This document shows, in pieces, positions 44,398 to 52,595 of a DNA stretch of 64,000 nt. The translations under genes and the position numbers were made by a program. Position 1 is the first letter of the stretch; every line of letters begins with the position of its first letter. The stretch lies in assembly GCF_000185905.1 (NCBI RefSeq), contig NC_014923.1, positions 6,161,501-6,225,500 on the forward strand. Reading direction: 5' to 3'. The notes under the pieces are model-generated. The model saw only the letters and a program-made list of their open reading frames with translations. It did not search any database and was not told the DNA's origin. The stretch comes from Mesorhizobium ciceri biovar biserrulae WSM1271 (GTDB lineage Bacteria; Pseudomonadota; Alphaproteobacteria; Rhizobiales; Rhizobiaceae).

Positions 44398-45408
44398 TCA
44401 CAACCAGCCATTCTTCCTGAACCGCCAATACAGAAACGCGCAGATCAGCGCGATCGTGGCCAATACCACCGGGTAGCCATATTCCATCTTCAGTTCCGGC
44501 ATGTCGCTGAAGTTCATGCCGTAAATGCCGGCGAGCGCCGTCGGCACCGCCAGGATTGCGGCCCAGGAGGCGAGCTTCTTGGTGTTGGCCGTTTCCTGAC
44601 TCTGGCCGACCAGCAAGCTCGCCTCGAAAGCGAATGCCAGCACCTCGCGCAGGCTGTCGATCTTCTCCTGAACGGTGCGGATGTGATCGGTGACGTCGCG
44701 GAACAGCGGATGCATGGCGGTGTGGATCTGCGGCAGCTCGGCGCTGGTCAGCCTTCGGCAGACTTCGACCAGCGGAAGCGCGGCATTGCGCAGGCGCAGG
44801 AGATCGCGGCGCAGCATATAGAGCCGCTCTATGTCGGGAGCGGTCATCGGCTTCAGCAGAACCTTGTCCTCGATCGCCTCGACCTCGTCCTCGATCTGCT
44901 CGAGCACCGGCATGTAATTGTCGACGATGAAATCGAGAATGGCATAGAGGACGAAATCCTCGCCCTTGGCCAGCGAGTGCGGGCAGCTTTCCCAGTGCTG
45001 ACGAACGGCGGCATAGGACGTCGAGGGACCGTGCCTGACGCTGACGATGTAGCCTGAGCCGACGAACAAATGGGTCTCGCCGAAGGTGACCCGGCCCTCG
45101 ATCAGCTGCGCGGTGCGGGCGACGATGAACAAGGCGTCGCCATATTGCTCGATCTTCGGCCGCTGGTGCGGGTGCTCGGCATCCTCGATCGCCAGCTCAT
45201 GCAGGTGAAACTGTGCCTGGACGCGCAGCAACAGGTTACGGTCGGGCTCCAACAGGCCGATCCAGACGACGTGACCGGATTTTTTTGCCCATTCGCCGGC
45301 TTCCTCGATGGGAATGTCGGCGATGCGGCGCCCCGCCGTGTAAACGCCGCAAGCGATAATGCCGGATATCGGCGCAGGCGCCGGGGTCAGGTTCCGAACA
45401 TTTTCCAT
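44398..45408 (-). CDS. corA: CorA-family magnesium/cobalt transporter
   Basis: 336 aa from the ATG at 45408 (GGGAGG five bases before); the open frame upstream is not conserved. A long cytoplasmic N-terminal domain (~1-270) is followed by two C-terminal transmembrane helices (~275-295 'ASWAAILAVPTALAGIYGMN' and ~310-328). The GMN signature of CorA is present as 'YGMNFSD' at the end of the first helix. It forms a pentameric Mg2+ channel, with Co2+ and Ni2+ also carried. Its stop codon abuts the CCCTACTG array, so the last codons and 3' end are flanked by repeat DNA. Confidence 0.94.
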   Translation of the reverse strand: MENVRNLTPAPAPISGIIACGVYTAGRRIADIPIEEAGEWAKKSGHVVWIGLLEPDRNLLLRVQAQFHLHELAIEDAEHPHQRPKIEQYGDALFIVARTAQLIEGRVTFGETHLFVGSGYIVSVRHGPSTSYAAVRQHWESCPHSLAKGEDFVLYAILDFIVDNYMPVLEQIEDEVEAIEDKVLLKPMTAPDIERLYMLRRDLLRLRNAALPLVEVCRRLTSAELPQIHTAMHPLFRDVTDHIRTVQEKIDSLREVLAFAFEASLLVGQSQETANTKKLASWAAILAVPTALAGIYGMNFSDMPELKMEYGYPVVLATIALICAFLYWRFRKNGWL

Positions 45409-45498
45409 CACGACCTCCCGGAGCAAATCCACGCACGAGGATAGAGGCAAGGCCCGGAAAGCTTATCGTAAATCGGGTGACGGTTCGAGAGGCGGCGT

Positions 45499-46224
45499 TC
45501 ACTTCACCGGCTGCGTCTCGGAAAGGCTGATTTTGTCGGTCTTGTCGCCCTTGGGCCGCTCAGCCGGCAACTGATCGCCGGTGACGATGTAGTAGATGGT
45601 CTCGGCTATGTTGGTGGCGTGATCACCGATACGCTCGATGTTCTTGGCGCAAAACAGCAGATGCGTGCAGGGCGTGATGTTGCGCGGATCTTCCATCATG
45701 TAGGTCAGCAATTCGCGAAACAGCGATGTGTACATGGCGTCGATCTGGTCGTCACGATCGCGCACGAAGCCGATTTTCTCCACCGAACGGGACGCGTAGA
45801 CGTCGAGCACTTCCTTGAGCTGGGTCAACGCCAGGTTGGAGAGGGCCTCGAGGCCGCGGAACAGGCTGGTCGGCTGGCGTCCGTCGGTGACGGCGACCAC
45901 CCGCTTGGCAACGTTCTTGGCGAGATCGCCAACCCGTTCGAGGTCGGCGGAGATGCGGATGGTCCCGACGATCTCGCGCAAATCCGCCGCCATCGGCTGA
46001 CGCTTGGCAATGATGATGATCGCCTTGTCGTCGATTTCGCGCTGGCCCTCGTCCAGTACGGTATCGTCGCGGATGACCTTCTGGGCAAGGCCCGGGTCGG
46101 CATTGACGAGAGCGGTGACCGCCTGTTCGACCATGCGCTCGGCATGGCCACCCATCGCGGCGATGCGCTTCGACAGATATTTCAACTCCTCGTCATAAGC
46201 GCTGACGATGTGCACGGACTGCAT
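45499..46224 (-). CDS. phoU: phosphate signalling protein PhoU
   Basis: 241 aa made of two PhoU three-helix repeats, with metal-binding motifs 'DLERVGDLAKNVAKRVV' (first) and 'NIERIGDHATNIAETIYYIV' (second). 'HIVSAYDEELKYLSKRIAAM' is the usual rhizobial N-terminus. PhoU links the Pst phosphate transporter to PhoR and keeps the Pho regulon off when phosphate is plentiful. Here it follows phoR by 112 nt with no pst genes between and no phoB after it, unlike the phoR-pstSCAB-phoU-phoB order known in Sinorhizobium. A PHO-box-like sequence lies 61 nt upstream. Confidence 0.93.
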   Translation of the reverse strand: MQSVHIVSAYDEELKYLSKRIAAMGGHAERMVEQAVTALVNADPGLAQKVIRDDTVLDEGQREIDDKAIIIIAKRQPMAADLREIVGTIRISADLERVGDLAKNVAKRVVAVTDGRQPTSLFRGLEALSNLALTQLKEVLDVYASRSVEKIGFVRDRDDQIDAMYTSLFRELLTYMMEDPRNITPCTHLLFCAKNIERIGDHATNIAETIYYIVTGDQLPAERPKGDKTDKISLSETQPVK

Positions 46225-46284
46225 GGCAAATGCCTTCCCACGGGGTGTTTTGATTTTGAGTCGTTTCCTCGAATCCCCGCTGAT

Positions 46285-46302
46285 ACGCTAGCCGGATGAC
46301 AG
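46285..46302 (-). promoter_or_regulatory. candidate PHO box upstream of phoU
   Basis: On the minus strand CTGTCAT-CCGG-CTAGCGT: the first half is a perfect PHO half-site and the second matches CTGTCAT at four of seven positions, with the correct N4 spacing. It lies 61 nt before the phoU start in the phoR-phoU gap, suggesting separate PhoB-dependent expression of phoU. Confidence 0.4.
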
Positions 46303-46336
46303 AAAAAAGAAACAGTGCCCTTGAATTAGGGCGATA

Positions 46337-47602
46337 TCAGTGCGCCGGCAAATGAACCGAGAATGCCGCGCCGTTGCCGACTTCGGACTTGATCGAAAGC
46401 CGGGCGTTGTGGCGCGTCAGTATATGCTTGACGATCGACAGGCCGAGGCCGGTGCCTTTCTGGGTCCGGCTGGTCTCGACATCGACGCGATAGAAGCGCT
46501 CGGTAATGCGCGGAATGTGCTCCTCGGGAATGCCAGGGCCAAAGTCCCTGATCGTCACGTCGATGCCCGGCTCTGATCCGGCATCGCTATGCGCTATGGA
46601 TACAACCACGCGCCCACCCGACTGCCCGTATTTGCAGGCGTTTTCCAGGAGGTTCTCGAAAACCTGGAAAAGCTCATCGCGATCGCCAGGCACATGAAGC
46701 GGTCCATCGGCGTAGCGCCGCTCGATGGCAACGGCGTTTTCGCTGGCCAGCGGTCCGAGCGAGTCGATGACGCTGTCGACGGTCTGGCGCAGGTCCACCT
46801 CGGTTCCCGGCTTCAGATAGGGTTTCATCTCGAGCCGCGACAGCGACAACAAATCGTCGATCAGACGCGCCATGCGGCCGGTCTGGCTCTGCATGATCTG
46901 CAGAAACTGGTCGCGCGCCGCCGCGTCGTTGCGGGCTGGCCCGCGCAGCGTTTCGATAAAGCCGGCGATGGAGGCAAGTGGGGTGCGCAGTTCGTGGCTG
47001 GCATTGGCGATGAAGTCGGCGCGCATGCGGTCGATCCTGCGTGCTTCGCTCTGGTCCTTGAACACCAGCACATAGAGATCGGTGGCATGACCGACCGAGG
47101 ACACGCTCACCCGGTAAGCCCGTTCGACCGGCAGCTTCTCCGTATAGTCGACGATATCGGAGGCGACATCGCCCGATAGCACGCCATCCAGCAGAGCCTG
47201 CATTTCCGGCGCCCGGAATTTCAGCGACAGCGACATGCCTGGCGCGATGCCGCCGAAAGCGGCGAAGGCGGCGGCGTTGGCATGGACGATGGTGGCAGCC
47301 CGGTCGAAGATGATCAGCGGATCGGCGACGGCGGCGGCCAGATATTCACCCGAGAGCCTCTGCAGGCCGGTGGCCTCGATGGCGGCTCCGCTGCCAGTGG
47401 ATTGGCGCGCGCCGGCGGCCGGCAGTATTGCCGCTGCAAACAGCAACAGCAGCGCCGCAAGGACGACATAGGCTGAAATCCCGGCCAAGGCATAAACGGC
47501 GACGATCGCGACGACGCCGGCCGCAAGCAGCCAGCGGCTGTTCCACAGCCGTGCGGCCATGGTTTGCGCGATGCCTCTCTGCTCTGTGTCCAGGTCAGCC
47601 AT
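46337..47602 (-). CDS. phoR: phosphate regulon sensor kinase PhoR
   Basis: 421 aa from the ATG at 47602; the frame is open 82 codons further upstream, but that part overlaps the ppk2 gene and is unlike PhoR. Two transmembrane helices ~22-65 ('LLAAGVVAIVAVYALAGISA', 'VVLAALLLLFAAAILPAAGA'), PAS ~95-190, HisKA with 'FIANASHELRTPLASIAGF', HATPase with 'LLENACKYGQSGG', 'DFGPGIPEEH' and 'GTGLGLSIVKHIL'. It phosphorylates PhoB when phosphate is low. phoB itself is not in the window. Confidence 0.88.
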   Translation of the reverse strand: MADLDTEQRGIAQTMAARLWNSRWLLAAGVVAIVAVYALAGISAYVVLAALLLLFAAAILPAAGARQSTGSGAAIEATGLQRLSGEYLAAAVADPLIIFDRAATIVHANAAAFAAFGGIAPGMSLSLKFRAPEMQALLDGVLSGDVASDIVDYTEKLPVERAYRVSVSSVGHATDLYVLVFKDQSEARRIDRMRADFIANASHELRTPLASIAGFIETLRGPARNDAAARDQFLQIMQSQTGRMARLIDDLLSLSRLEMKPYLKPGTEVDLRQTVDSVIDSLGPLASENAVAIERRYADGPLHVPGDRDELFQVFENLLENACKYGQSGGRVVVSIAHSDAGSEPGIDVTIRDFGPGIPEEHIPRITERFYRVDVETSRTQKGTGLGLSIVKHILTRHNARLSIKSEVGNGAAFSVHLPAH

Positions 47603-47723
47603 CTGCCCGCGGGCCCGCACCCCATGCCTTCGCACCCGGTCCACGGTGGCGGAAAAACTTCCACTAGACCGTTCCGGAGGCTCCCCATAGCATGAGTCCC
47701 GAAGCTGGAAAGGGTTCGTCTCG

Positions 47724-48632
47724 ATGAAAAAAGCCAAGGAAAGTCCCGCCGCGCCAACTTCGGGGCCGCTGAAGATCAGGATCGGCGGCAAGGAGCGGGA
47801 GTTCGATATCGAAAACCCCGTGCTTCCCGACTGGGTCGAGGACAACAAGCTGACTGCCGGCGGCTATCCCTACGACAAGAAGATGAAAAGCGATGAGTAT
47901 GACGAAACGCTCGAGAAGCTGCAGATCGAGTTGGTCAAGGCGCAGGCCTGGCTGCAGTCGACCGGCAAACGGGTGATGGCGCTGTTCGAGGGCCGCGACG
48001 CCGCCGGCAAGGGCGGCACGATCTTCGTGGTGCGCCAGTACCTCAATCCGCGCACGGCACGCAACGTGGCGCTGACCAAGCCGACCCCGACCGAACTGGG
48101 GCAATGGTACTACCAGCGCTATGTCGACCACTTCCCGACTTCAGGCGAATTCGTCACCTTCGACCGCTCCTGGTACAATCGCGCCGGCGTCGAGCCGGTG
48201 ATGGGTTTCTGCACGCCGCAGCAGCACGAGCAGTTTCTCGACGAGACGCCGCATTTCGAGCGGATGATCTCCAACGAGGGGATTCACTTCTTCAAATTCT
48301 GGCTGAACATCGGCCGGGAAACGCAGCTCGAGCGCTTCCACGACCGCCGCTACAGCCCGCTGAAGAGCTGGAAGTTTTCGCCCATCGACGTTGCGGGCAT
48401 CACCAAGTGGGACGACTACACCAAGGTGCGCGACACAATGTTCGAGCGCACCCACAAGGAATTCGCGCCGTGGATCATCGTACGGGCCAATGACAAGCGG
48501 CGCGCGCGGCTGGCGGTCATGCGGCGCATCCTTTCGTCTCTGCCCTATGAGGGGCGCGATCTCGAAATCATCGGCAAGGAAGACAAGAAGATCATCGGCG
48601 AAGGGCCGTCATTCCTGGGAAAACAGGATTGA
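47724..48632 (+). CDS. ppk2: polyphosphate kinase 2
   Basis: 302 aa, class I PPK2. Walker A 'ALFEGRDAAGKGGTIFVV' (~92-109), 'NPRTARNVALTKPTPTELGQ', lid region 'FVTFDRSWYNRAGVEPVMGF' with Walker B Asp, and the C-terminal 'SPIDVAGITKWDDYTKVRD'. The enzyme transfers phosphate between polyphosphate and nucleoside di- or triphosphates. Being divergent from phoR (121-nt gap) it completes a phosphate-metabolism block with phoU and phoR. No PHO box is obvious in the shared gap. An inverted repeat follows the stop. Confidence 0.92.
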   Translation: MKKAKESPAAPTSGPLKIRIGGKEREFDIENPVLPDWVEDNKLTAGGYPYDKKMKSDEYDETLEKLQIELVKAQAWLQSTGKRVMALFEGRDAAGKGGTIFVVRQYLNPRTARNVALTKPTPTELGQWYYQRYVDHFPTSGEFVTFDRSWYNRAGVEPVMGFCTPQQHEQFLDETPHFERMISNEGIHFFKFWLNIGRETQLERFHDRRYSPLKSWKFSPIDVAGITKWDDYTKVRDTMFERTHKEFAPWIIVRANDKRRARLAVMRRILSSLPYEGRDLEIIGKEDKKIIGEGPSFLGKQD

Positions 48633-48640
48633 CGCTTTTT

Positions 48641-48673
48641 TGCGTCGCGCGGCAAGGAACCGCGCGACGCAAT
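48641..48673. terminator. strong hairpin between convergent ppk2 and crotonase genes
   Basis: TTGCGTCGCGCGG (48641-48653) and CCGCGCGACGCAA (48661-48673) form a perfect 13-bp stem with a 7-nt loop. A T-run precedes rather than follows the stem on the plus strand, so it is not a textbook intrinsic terminator, but its placement between two convergent stop codons suggests a termination or mRNA-end role. Confidence 0.5.
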
Positions 48674-48681
48674 CATGATGC

Positions 48682-49431
48682 TTAAGCCGCCAGCCTGGCG
48701 ATACGCTGCAATCGCCGCAGCGTCGTATCATCCTGCAGCGCCTGCTGGAAAAGCGAGATCTCCTGATCGATGCGGTCGCAGAGGGCCTCGGTGTTCCCCT
48801 TCAGCAGGCCGCGCGTCTGCAGCAGGGCGGCGACCGGCTTCTTGACGAGCTGTCTTGCCCGACCAAGGGCCGCCTCCTCGACGGTGCCTCCCGGCACGAT
48901 CTCCGCGACCAGGCCGAGCGCCCTGGCATCTTCGGCGCGAAGCGTGTCGCCGAGGCAGAAGAAGCGGAAGGCACCGGCGTAGCCGAGCTTCTGCGGCGCC
49001 AGGATGCTGGTCGCCGCATCCGGCACCAGGCCGAAATCGACGAACGGCACCCTGAACGTGCTCTCATCGGACGCGATCACCATGTCGCAATGGAACAGGA
49101 TGGTGCAGCCGACACCGACGGCATCGCCATCGACGCAGGCAAGGATGGGCTTTGGAAACGTCGCCAGCGTGCGGAACAGGTCGGTGACGGCGGCGATCAG
49201 TTTCTGGTGCTTGGTGGCGTCGAGGAATTCGGAGAAGTCGCCGCCCAGACAGAAACAGCCTGCCAGGCCGCGCAAGACGACGACGCGAACCTCCTCATTG
49301 TCGGCTGCTTCATGGAAGGTCCTTGCCAGGCTTTCATAGGCCCTCCTGTCCAGCACCGGCCGGCCGTCACTCGACGACACGGTGACCACCAGCGTGTGGT
49401 TGCGAAGTTCAGGTTGCGGATGTGTGCTCAT
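48682..49431 (-). CDS. crotonase-family protein in a quorum-sensing operon
   Basis: 249 aa from the ATG at 49431 (GGAG seven bases before); an ATG at 49449 overlapping the luxI stop is the alternative. Enoyl-CoA hydratase/isomerase superfamily: oxyanion-hole segments 'VVVLRGLAGCFCLGGDFSEF' and 'DGDAVGVGCTILFHCDMVIA'. The position of the hydratase glutamate reads 'VPFVDFG', and 'VPDAATS' places Asp where isomerases have Glu, so hydratase activity is doubtful and isomerase or thioesterase-like chemistry possible. Cotranscription with luxI suggests that it shapes the acyl chain of the signal. Crotonase genes next to luxI have precedent in Mesorhizobium. Confidence 0.82.
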   Translation of the reverse strand: MSTHPQPELRNHTLVVTVSSSDGRPVLDRRAYESLARTFHEAADNEEVRVVVLRGLAGCFCLGGDFSEFLDATKHQKLIAAVTDLFRTLATFPKPILACVDGDAVGVGCTILFHCDMVIASDESTFRVPFVDFGLVPDAATSILAPQKLGYAGAFRFFCLGDTLRAEDARALGLVAEIVPGGTVEEAALGRARQLVKKPVAALLQTRGLLKGNTEALCDRIDQEISLFQQALQDDTTLRRLQRIARLAA

Positions 49432-49445
49432 GACTGTCTCCGATC

Positions 49446-50084
49446 TCATGACGCACGCCTTTGCCCGAGCATGTCGGGATATCCCCTGGCCAGCACGGGA
49501 GCAAAATGATTGCGGCGCGACCGCACCACATCGAGTGTGTGCTCGTTGAAGGTCAGTAAGGTGGCGACCACCTGCTGGTTGCCATAGGTGCGCTGATAGC
49601 CAAGCGGGGTCGCCAGGAAATGCAGTTGCAAGGCGCGCAGCACCCACATCGGCTCGAACTCGATGATCACCTTGTCGACGCCGCGCTTCAGCCCCCACTC
49701 GACGAAACCGGCAATCAGTTCGGTGCCGACGGTCGAAACGCCGCGACGGCCATCGCGAAAACCGGGAGCCACCGCGTAGCGGGTCAATTCCCAGATGTTT
49801 GGACCCGATGGCGGCGTTCCTTCGGAAAGATCGGTCAAGACCTCGGTCAGCAGATGTGGCCGCGTCGTCGGCAACATCCTCTGATAACCCGCCACTTCAC
49901 CGCCCCTGATGACGATCTGATGGACCGCCTCGTCGTGATCGAACTGGTCGAGTTCGAGCCCGTCGGGGCGTCTGAGGTCATCCCACCCCATCTCCTCGAC
50001 GAATATCTTGTAGCGCAAACGATGGACGGCCTCCCAAAGGTCGGGACGTTCCATCAATTCCTGGGTTGTAAGGGAAAAAAGCAT
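49446..50084 (-). CDS. LuxI-family acyl-homoserine-lactone synthase
   Basis: 212 aa from the ATG at 50084 (AGGAG eight bases before); 24 upstream codons of the open frame are discarded. The invariant N-terminal residues are present: 'LRYKIFVEEMGWDDL' (R, F, W) and 'LELDQFDHDEAVHQIV' (D, D), then 'GYQRMLPTTRPHLLTEVL' (R) and 'NIWELTRYAVAPGFR' (E, R). It makes an N-acyl-homoserine lactone from SAM and an acyl donor. The downstream crotonase and upstream luxR make a regulatory-synthetic unit. Which acyl chain is used cannot be read from sequence. Confidence 0.93.
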   Translation of the reverse strand: MLFSLTTQELMERPDLWEAVHRLRYKIFVEEMGWDDLRRPDGLELDQFDHDEAVHQIVIRGGEVAGYQRMLPTTRPHLLTEVLTDLSEGTPPSGPNIWELTRYAVAPGFRDGRRGVSTVGTELIAGFVEWGLKRGVDKVIIEFEPMWVLRALQLHFLATPLGYQRTYGNQQVVATLLTFNEHTLDVVRSRRNHFAPVLARGYPDMLGQRRAS

Positions 50085-50163
50085 TCCGCCGTCTCCTGCG
50101 TTCAGAGGAAGATACGGCCGTGCTTTGATGAGAAAATTGCGTGATCGCGTAGGCAAGGATTTC

Positions 50164-50182
50164 AGGTCGGCACGGCCGACCT
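50164..50182. promoter_or_regulatory. perfect inverted repeat between luxR and luxI
   Basis: AGGTCGGC (50164-50171), ACG, GCCGACCT (50175-50182). It overlaps the luxR stop codon and lies 80-98 nt before luxI, just upstream of a possible -35 (TTGCCT on the minus strand, 50156-50151). Its 19-bp size is like a lux box, but the half-site is not the usual ACCTG/CAGGT; it could also be the luxR 3' hairpin. Confidence 0.4.
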
Positions 50183-50912
50183 AACTAATGTAGCCGCGCC
50201 GTATCGCTTCCGCGACGGCCTGCACCCTGTTGACGGCACCTAGTTTGCTTTTGGCGTTAAGAAGATGTTTCTCCGAGGTGTGTTCGGAAATGCCGAGGAT
50301 TTGCGAAATCTCCCATTCGGACTTGCCGACGGCGGCCCATTGCAGGCATTCGCGCTCGCGCGGCGTCAGCACGATATGATCGATGGTCCTGTTCGCCATG
50401 GTGTGGAGTTGCATGGCGCGGCCAACCGCGTAGGTCGAGACCAGCGACACCTGGCCGAATTCGGCGGCGGACAATTCCACGGCCTCGCCGCCCAGCGACA
50501 CCATGACGATCTGGCCGTCGAGCGTGATCAGCGGAAAGGCCAACCCATCGCGCAGTTTGAAGGCGCCGGCATCGCCCATCACCTCGCCGCTGCTCTTGTC
50601 TATGCGGATGCCTTGGGACGCCTCGTGCCACTGGAAGGGCGCCTGCAACTGTTTCATATGGCTGACGACCGGGTCATGATCGACATAGTTGCGCGCGACA
50701 TAGCGCTCCAGCCACTCGCCAGGCCAATCGCAGAGAAGCACATGCTGCTTTTGCTGGCCGGCCGGCGTGCCTGGCTGCGGGACGGTTCCCGCCATCAGTG
50801 CGGTGAGACCGAAATCCGATGTTATGCCCAGCAGCCTTTCGCAGACCGCCGCCGCCGTTGCGGCGTGCTGCAGTTGGTCTATGTATTCCAGCGTGCGATC
50901 GAACTGACCCAT
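50181..50912 (-). CDS. LuxR-family quorum-sensing regulator
   Basis: 243 aa from the ATG at 50912; the long upstream open frame overlaps the divergent gene and is not conserved. Autoinducer-binding domain ~15-160 with 'WLERYVARNYVDHDPVVSHM' (W, Y and D of the AHL pocket) and 'LAFPLITLDGQIVMVSLGGE'; LuxR-type helix-turn-helix ~175-240 ('LTPRERECLQWAAVGKSEWE', 'ISEHTSEKHLLNAKSKLGAV'). It binds the signal made by the downstream luxI product and regulates transcription. The ribosome-binding site is weak. Gene order luxR-luxI, same strand. Confidence 0.9.
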   Translation of the reverse strand: MGQFDRTLEYIDQLQHAATAAAVCERLLGITSDFGLTALMAGTVPQPGTPAGQQKQHVLLCDWPGEWLERYVARNYVDHDPVVSHMKQLQAPFQWHEASQGIRIDKSSGEVMGDAGAFKLRDGLAFPLITLDGQIVMVSLGGEAVELSAAEFGQVSLVSTYAVGRAMQLHTMANRTIDHIVLTPRERECLQWAAVGKSEWEISQILGISEHTSEKHLLNAKSKLGAVNRVQAVAEAIRRGYIS

Positions 50913-51107
50913 CGCAACATCAACCCCATGTTGCCTTGTGCATTGCGGCCAATGATGCGTGCCTGATTTACACTTCGCCACCGACCACGGATTGCAAATC
51001 GCATACTTATTTTGTGGCTCCCTCTCACCGAGGCGACCGAAGCTGATTTGCAAACCGGCTAAATCATATCCTGAAATCGGCGGGTTGAAATCAAAAACCA
51101 TTGTGCC

Positions 51108-51125
51108 TGTACCATTTTCGTACCA
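51108..51125. promoter_or_regulatory. imperfect dyad in the luxR/binding-protein divergent region
   Basis: TGTACCATTTTCGTACCA is an imperfect 18-bp dyad built on two GTAC boxes. It is 196 nt upstream of luxR and 37 nt before the divergent binding-protein start. A lux-box-like role for the divergent gene is possible but unproven. Two TTGCAAA-type words at about 50991 and 51049 were also noted. Confidence 0.25.
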
Positions 51126-51161
51126 AAACCGGTGCGAGCACGACTGTGGCGGAGTTTTATC

Positions 51162-52010
51162 TTGGCGTTCCGGTGGAGGTCCTTCGCCTTTGCGATGCTG
51201 ATCGGGTTGCTGTCGTTCGCCGACGGTGCGCGCGCCGCGGCGCCTCAGGTTCCGGTGCTGTGGGATGCCAAGGAGCGGCTGCCCAAGCCGGACCTTTCGA
51301 CGCTGCCCCGGCTGAGGTTCCTCACCACCACGGACTTCCCGCCTTTCAACTTCCTCGACGGTGCGGGAAAGCTGTCCGGCTTCCACATCGATCTGGCACG
51401 CGCCATCTGTGCCGAGCTTGGCATTGTCGAAAAATGCCAGATCCAGGCCCTGCCCTGGGCCGAGCTGGAAGGCGCACTGCAGAAAGGCGAAGGCGAGGCG
51501 ATCATCGCCGGCATCGCCGCCACACCGGAATCGCGCGCGACCTACGCCTTCTCACGCTCCTATCTGCAGTTTCCGGCGCGCTTCGTCATGCCGAAGGGCA
51601 AGGCGCTGACCGAGCCCGTCTTTGACAAATTGCACGGCAAGCGTGTCGGCGTGATATCAGGCTCGGCGCATGAGCGCATGCTGCGCGACTATTTCAACAC
51701 GGTCCAGGTCGTCCCTTTCGACAGGCCGGAAGAACTGTATGCCGATCTCAAGGCCGGCAAGGTCGACGCCGCCTTCGGCGACGGCATGCGCCTGGCTTTC
51801 TGGCTGGGCGGCTCGGACGCGGCGGGCTGCTGCCGCTTTGCCGGCGGGCCCTATCTGGCGCCCGAATATCTGGGCACGGGCATGGCTATCGCCACCAAGG
51901 CTGACAATCCGGCGCTGGCTGCAGCGATCGACTACGCGCTGCAGGAAATTTCAATGAAAGGCACGTTCGCCGAATTTTATCTGCGCTATTTCCCCGTCAG
52001 TTTTTTCTAA
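51162..52010 (+). CDS. family 3 extracellular solute-binding protein
   Basis: 282 aa from a TTG at 51162 with GGAG seven bases before; GTG 51132 would put ten residues ahead of the signal peptide. Signal peptide 'FRWRSFAFAMLIGLLSFADG', then the SBP_bac_3 fold: 'LRFLTTTDFPPFNFLDGAGK', 'GFHIDLARAICAELGI', 'AIIAGIAATPESRATYAFSR'. Such proteins bind amino acids for ABC transport. There is no permease or ATPase gene beside it. Its divergent position from luxR suggests possible quorum control. The ligand is unknown; the 'CRFAGGPYLAPEYLGTGMAI' segment is typical of polar-amino-acid binders. Confidence 0.85.
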   Translation: MAFRWRSFAFAMLIGLLSFADGARAAAPQVPVLWDAKERLPKPDLSTLPRLRFLTTTDFPPFNFLDGAGKLSGFHIDLARAICAELGIVEKCQIQALPWAELEGALQKGEGEAIIAGIAATPESRATYAFSRSYLQFPARFVMPKGKALTEPVFDKLHGKRVGVISGSAHERMLRDYFNTVQVVPFDRPEELYADLKAGKVDAAFGDGMRLAFWLGGSDAAGCCRFAGGPYLAPEYLGTGMAIATKADNPALAAAIDYALQEISMKGTFAEFYLRYFPVSFF

Positions 52011-52022
52011 AGCCAAGGACTT

Positions 52023-52430
52023 TCAGGTCAGGGTACGCAGCCGCGCCTTGGCCGCGCGGCCGATGGCAGCAACCGTCAGCGTGTCGAGATCGAGCTGACG
52101 CCGGATCAGCTGCAGCACCCGCACCTCTTCCATGCGCATTTCGAGGTCGACGGCGGCAACCTCGAAGGCGGCGGCATAGGCGGTGTCGCGCAGCCGCTCG
52201 GGCAAGACCTCGGCGACTTCAGCCAGCACGCCCTCCAGCCCATCCTTTTCGTGCAGGCGCTTCTGGCAGTCCTGGGCGACGCCGACCAGCCTGTCGTGGT
52301 TGAAGTCCTCGAACACCGGCCAGGAGCGGACGACCTCGCCGATCCGTGCCAGTTCAACATCGGTCATGTCGCGGTCGGAGGCCGAGGTGATGACCATCAG
52401 ATAGATCAGGGCTTCATGAGGTGTCGGCAA
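52023..52430 (-). CDS. TerB-family protein
   Basis: 135 aa from a TTG at 52430 with AAGGAG six bases before, giving (M)PTPHEALIYLMVITSASDRD, the usual opening of rhizobial TerB-like proteins; the longer open frame is less likely. All-helical TerB/DjlA-N fold with 'DRDMTDVELARIGEVVRSWP' and 'AAFEVAAVDLEMRMEEVRVL', whose acidic residues bind metal in the family. TerB proteins are tied to tellurite resistance and phage or stress defence when in ter clusters, but a lone TerB such as this has no known role. Cytoplasmic. Confidence 0.82.
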   Translation of the reverse strand: MPTPHEALIYLMVITSASDRDMTDVELARIGEVVRSWPVFEDFNHDRLVGVAQDCQKRLHEKDGLEGVLAEVAEVLPERLRDTAYAAAFEVAAVDLEMRMEEVRVLQLIRRQLDLDTLTVAAIGRAAKARLRTLT

Positions 52431-52595
52431 TTTTTTCTCCTTGAACCGGGCCTCGAAGTTAGGAACGCCCGTTCTGCACCGCAAGGAAAAAGCGCCGCAC
52501 GCGTTGACGCTCCGGCGCTGCACGCCTAGAGACCGGTTGAAAAACCCTTGCTGCGGCCCGCCTTCGGGCCGGCAGATGATTTGGAAAACTGTGAC

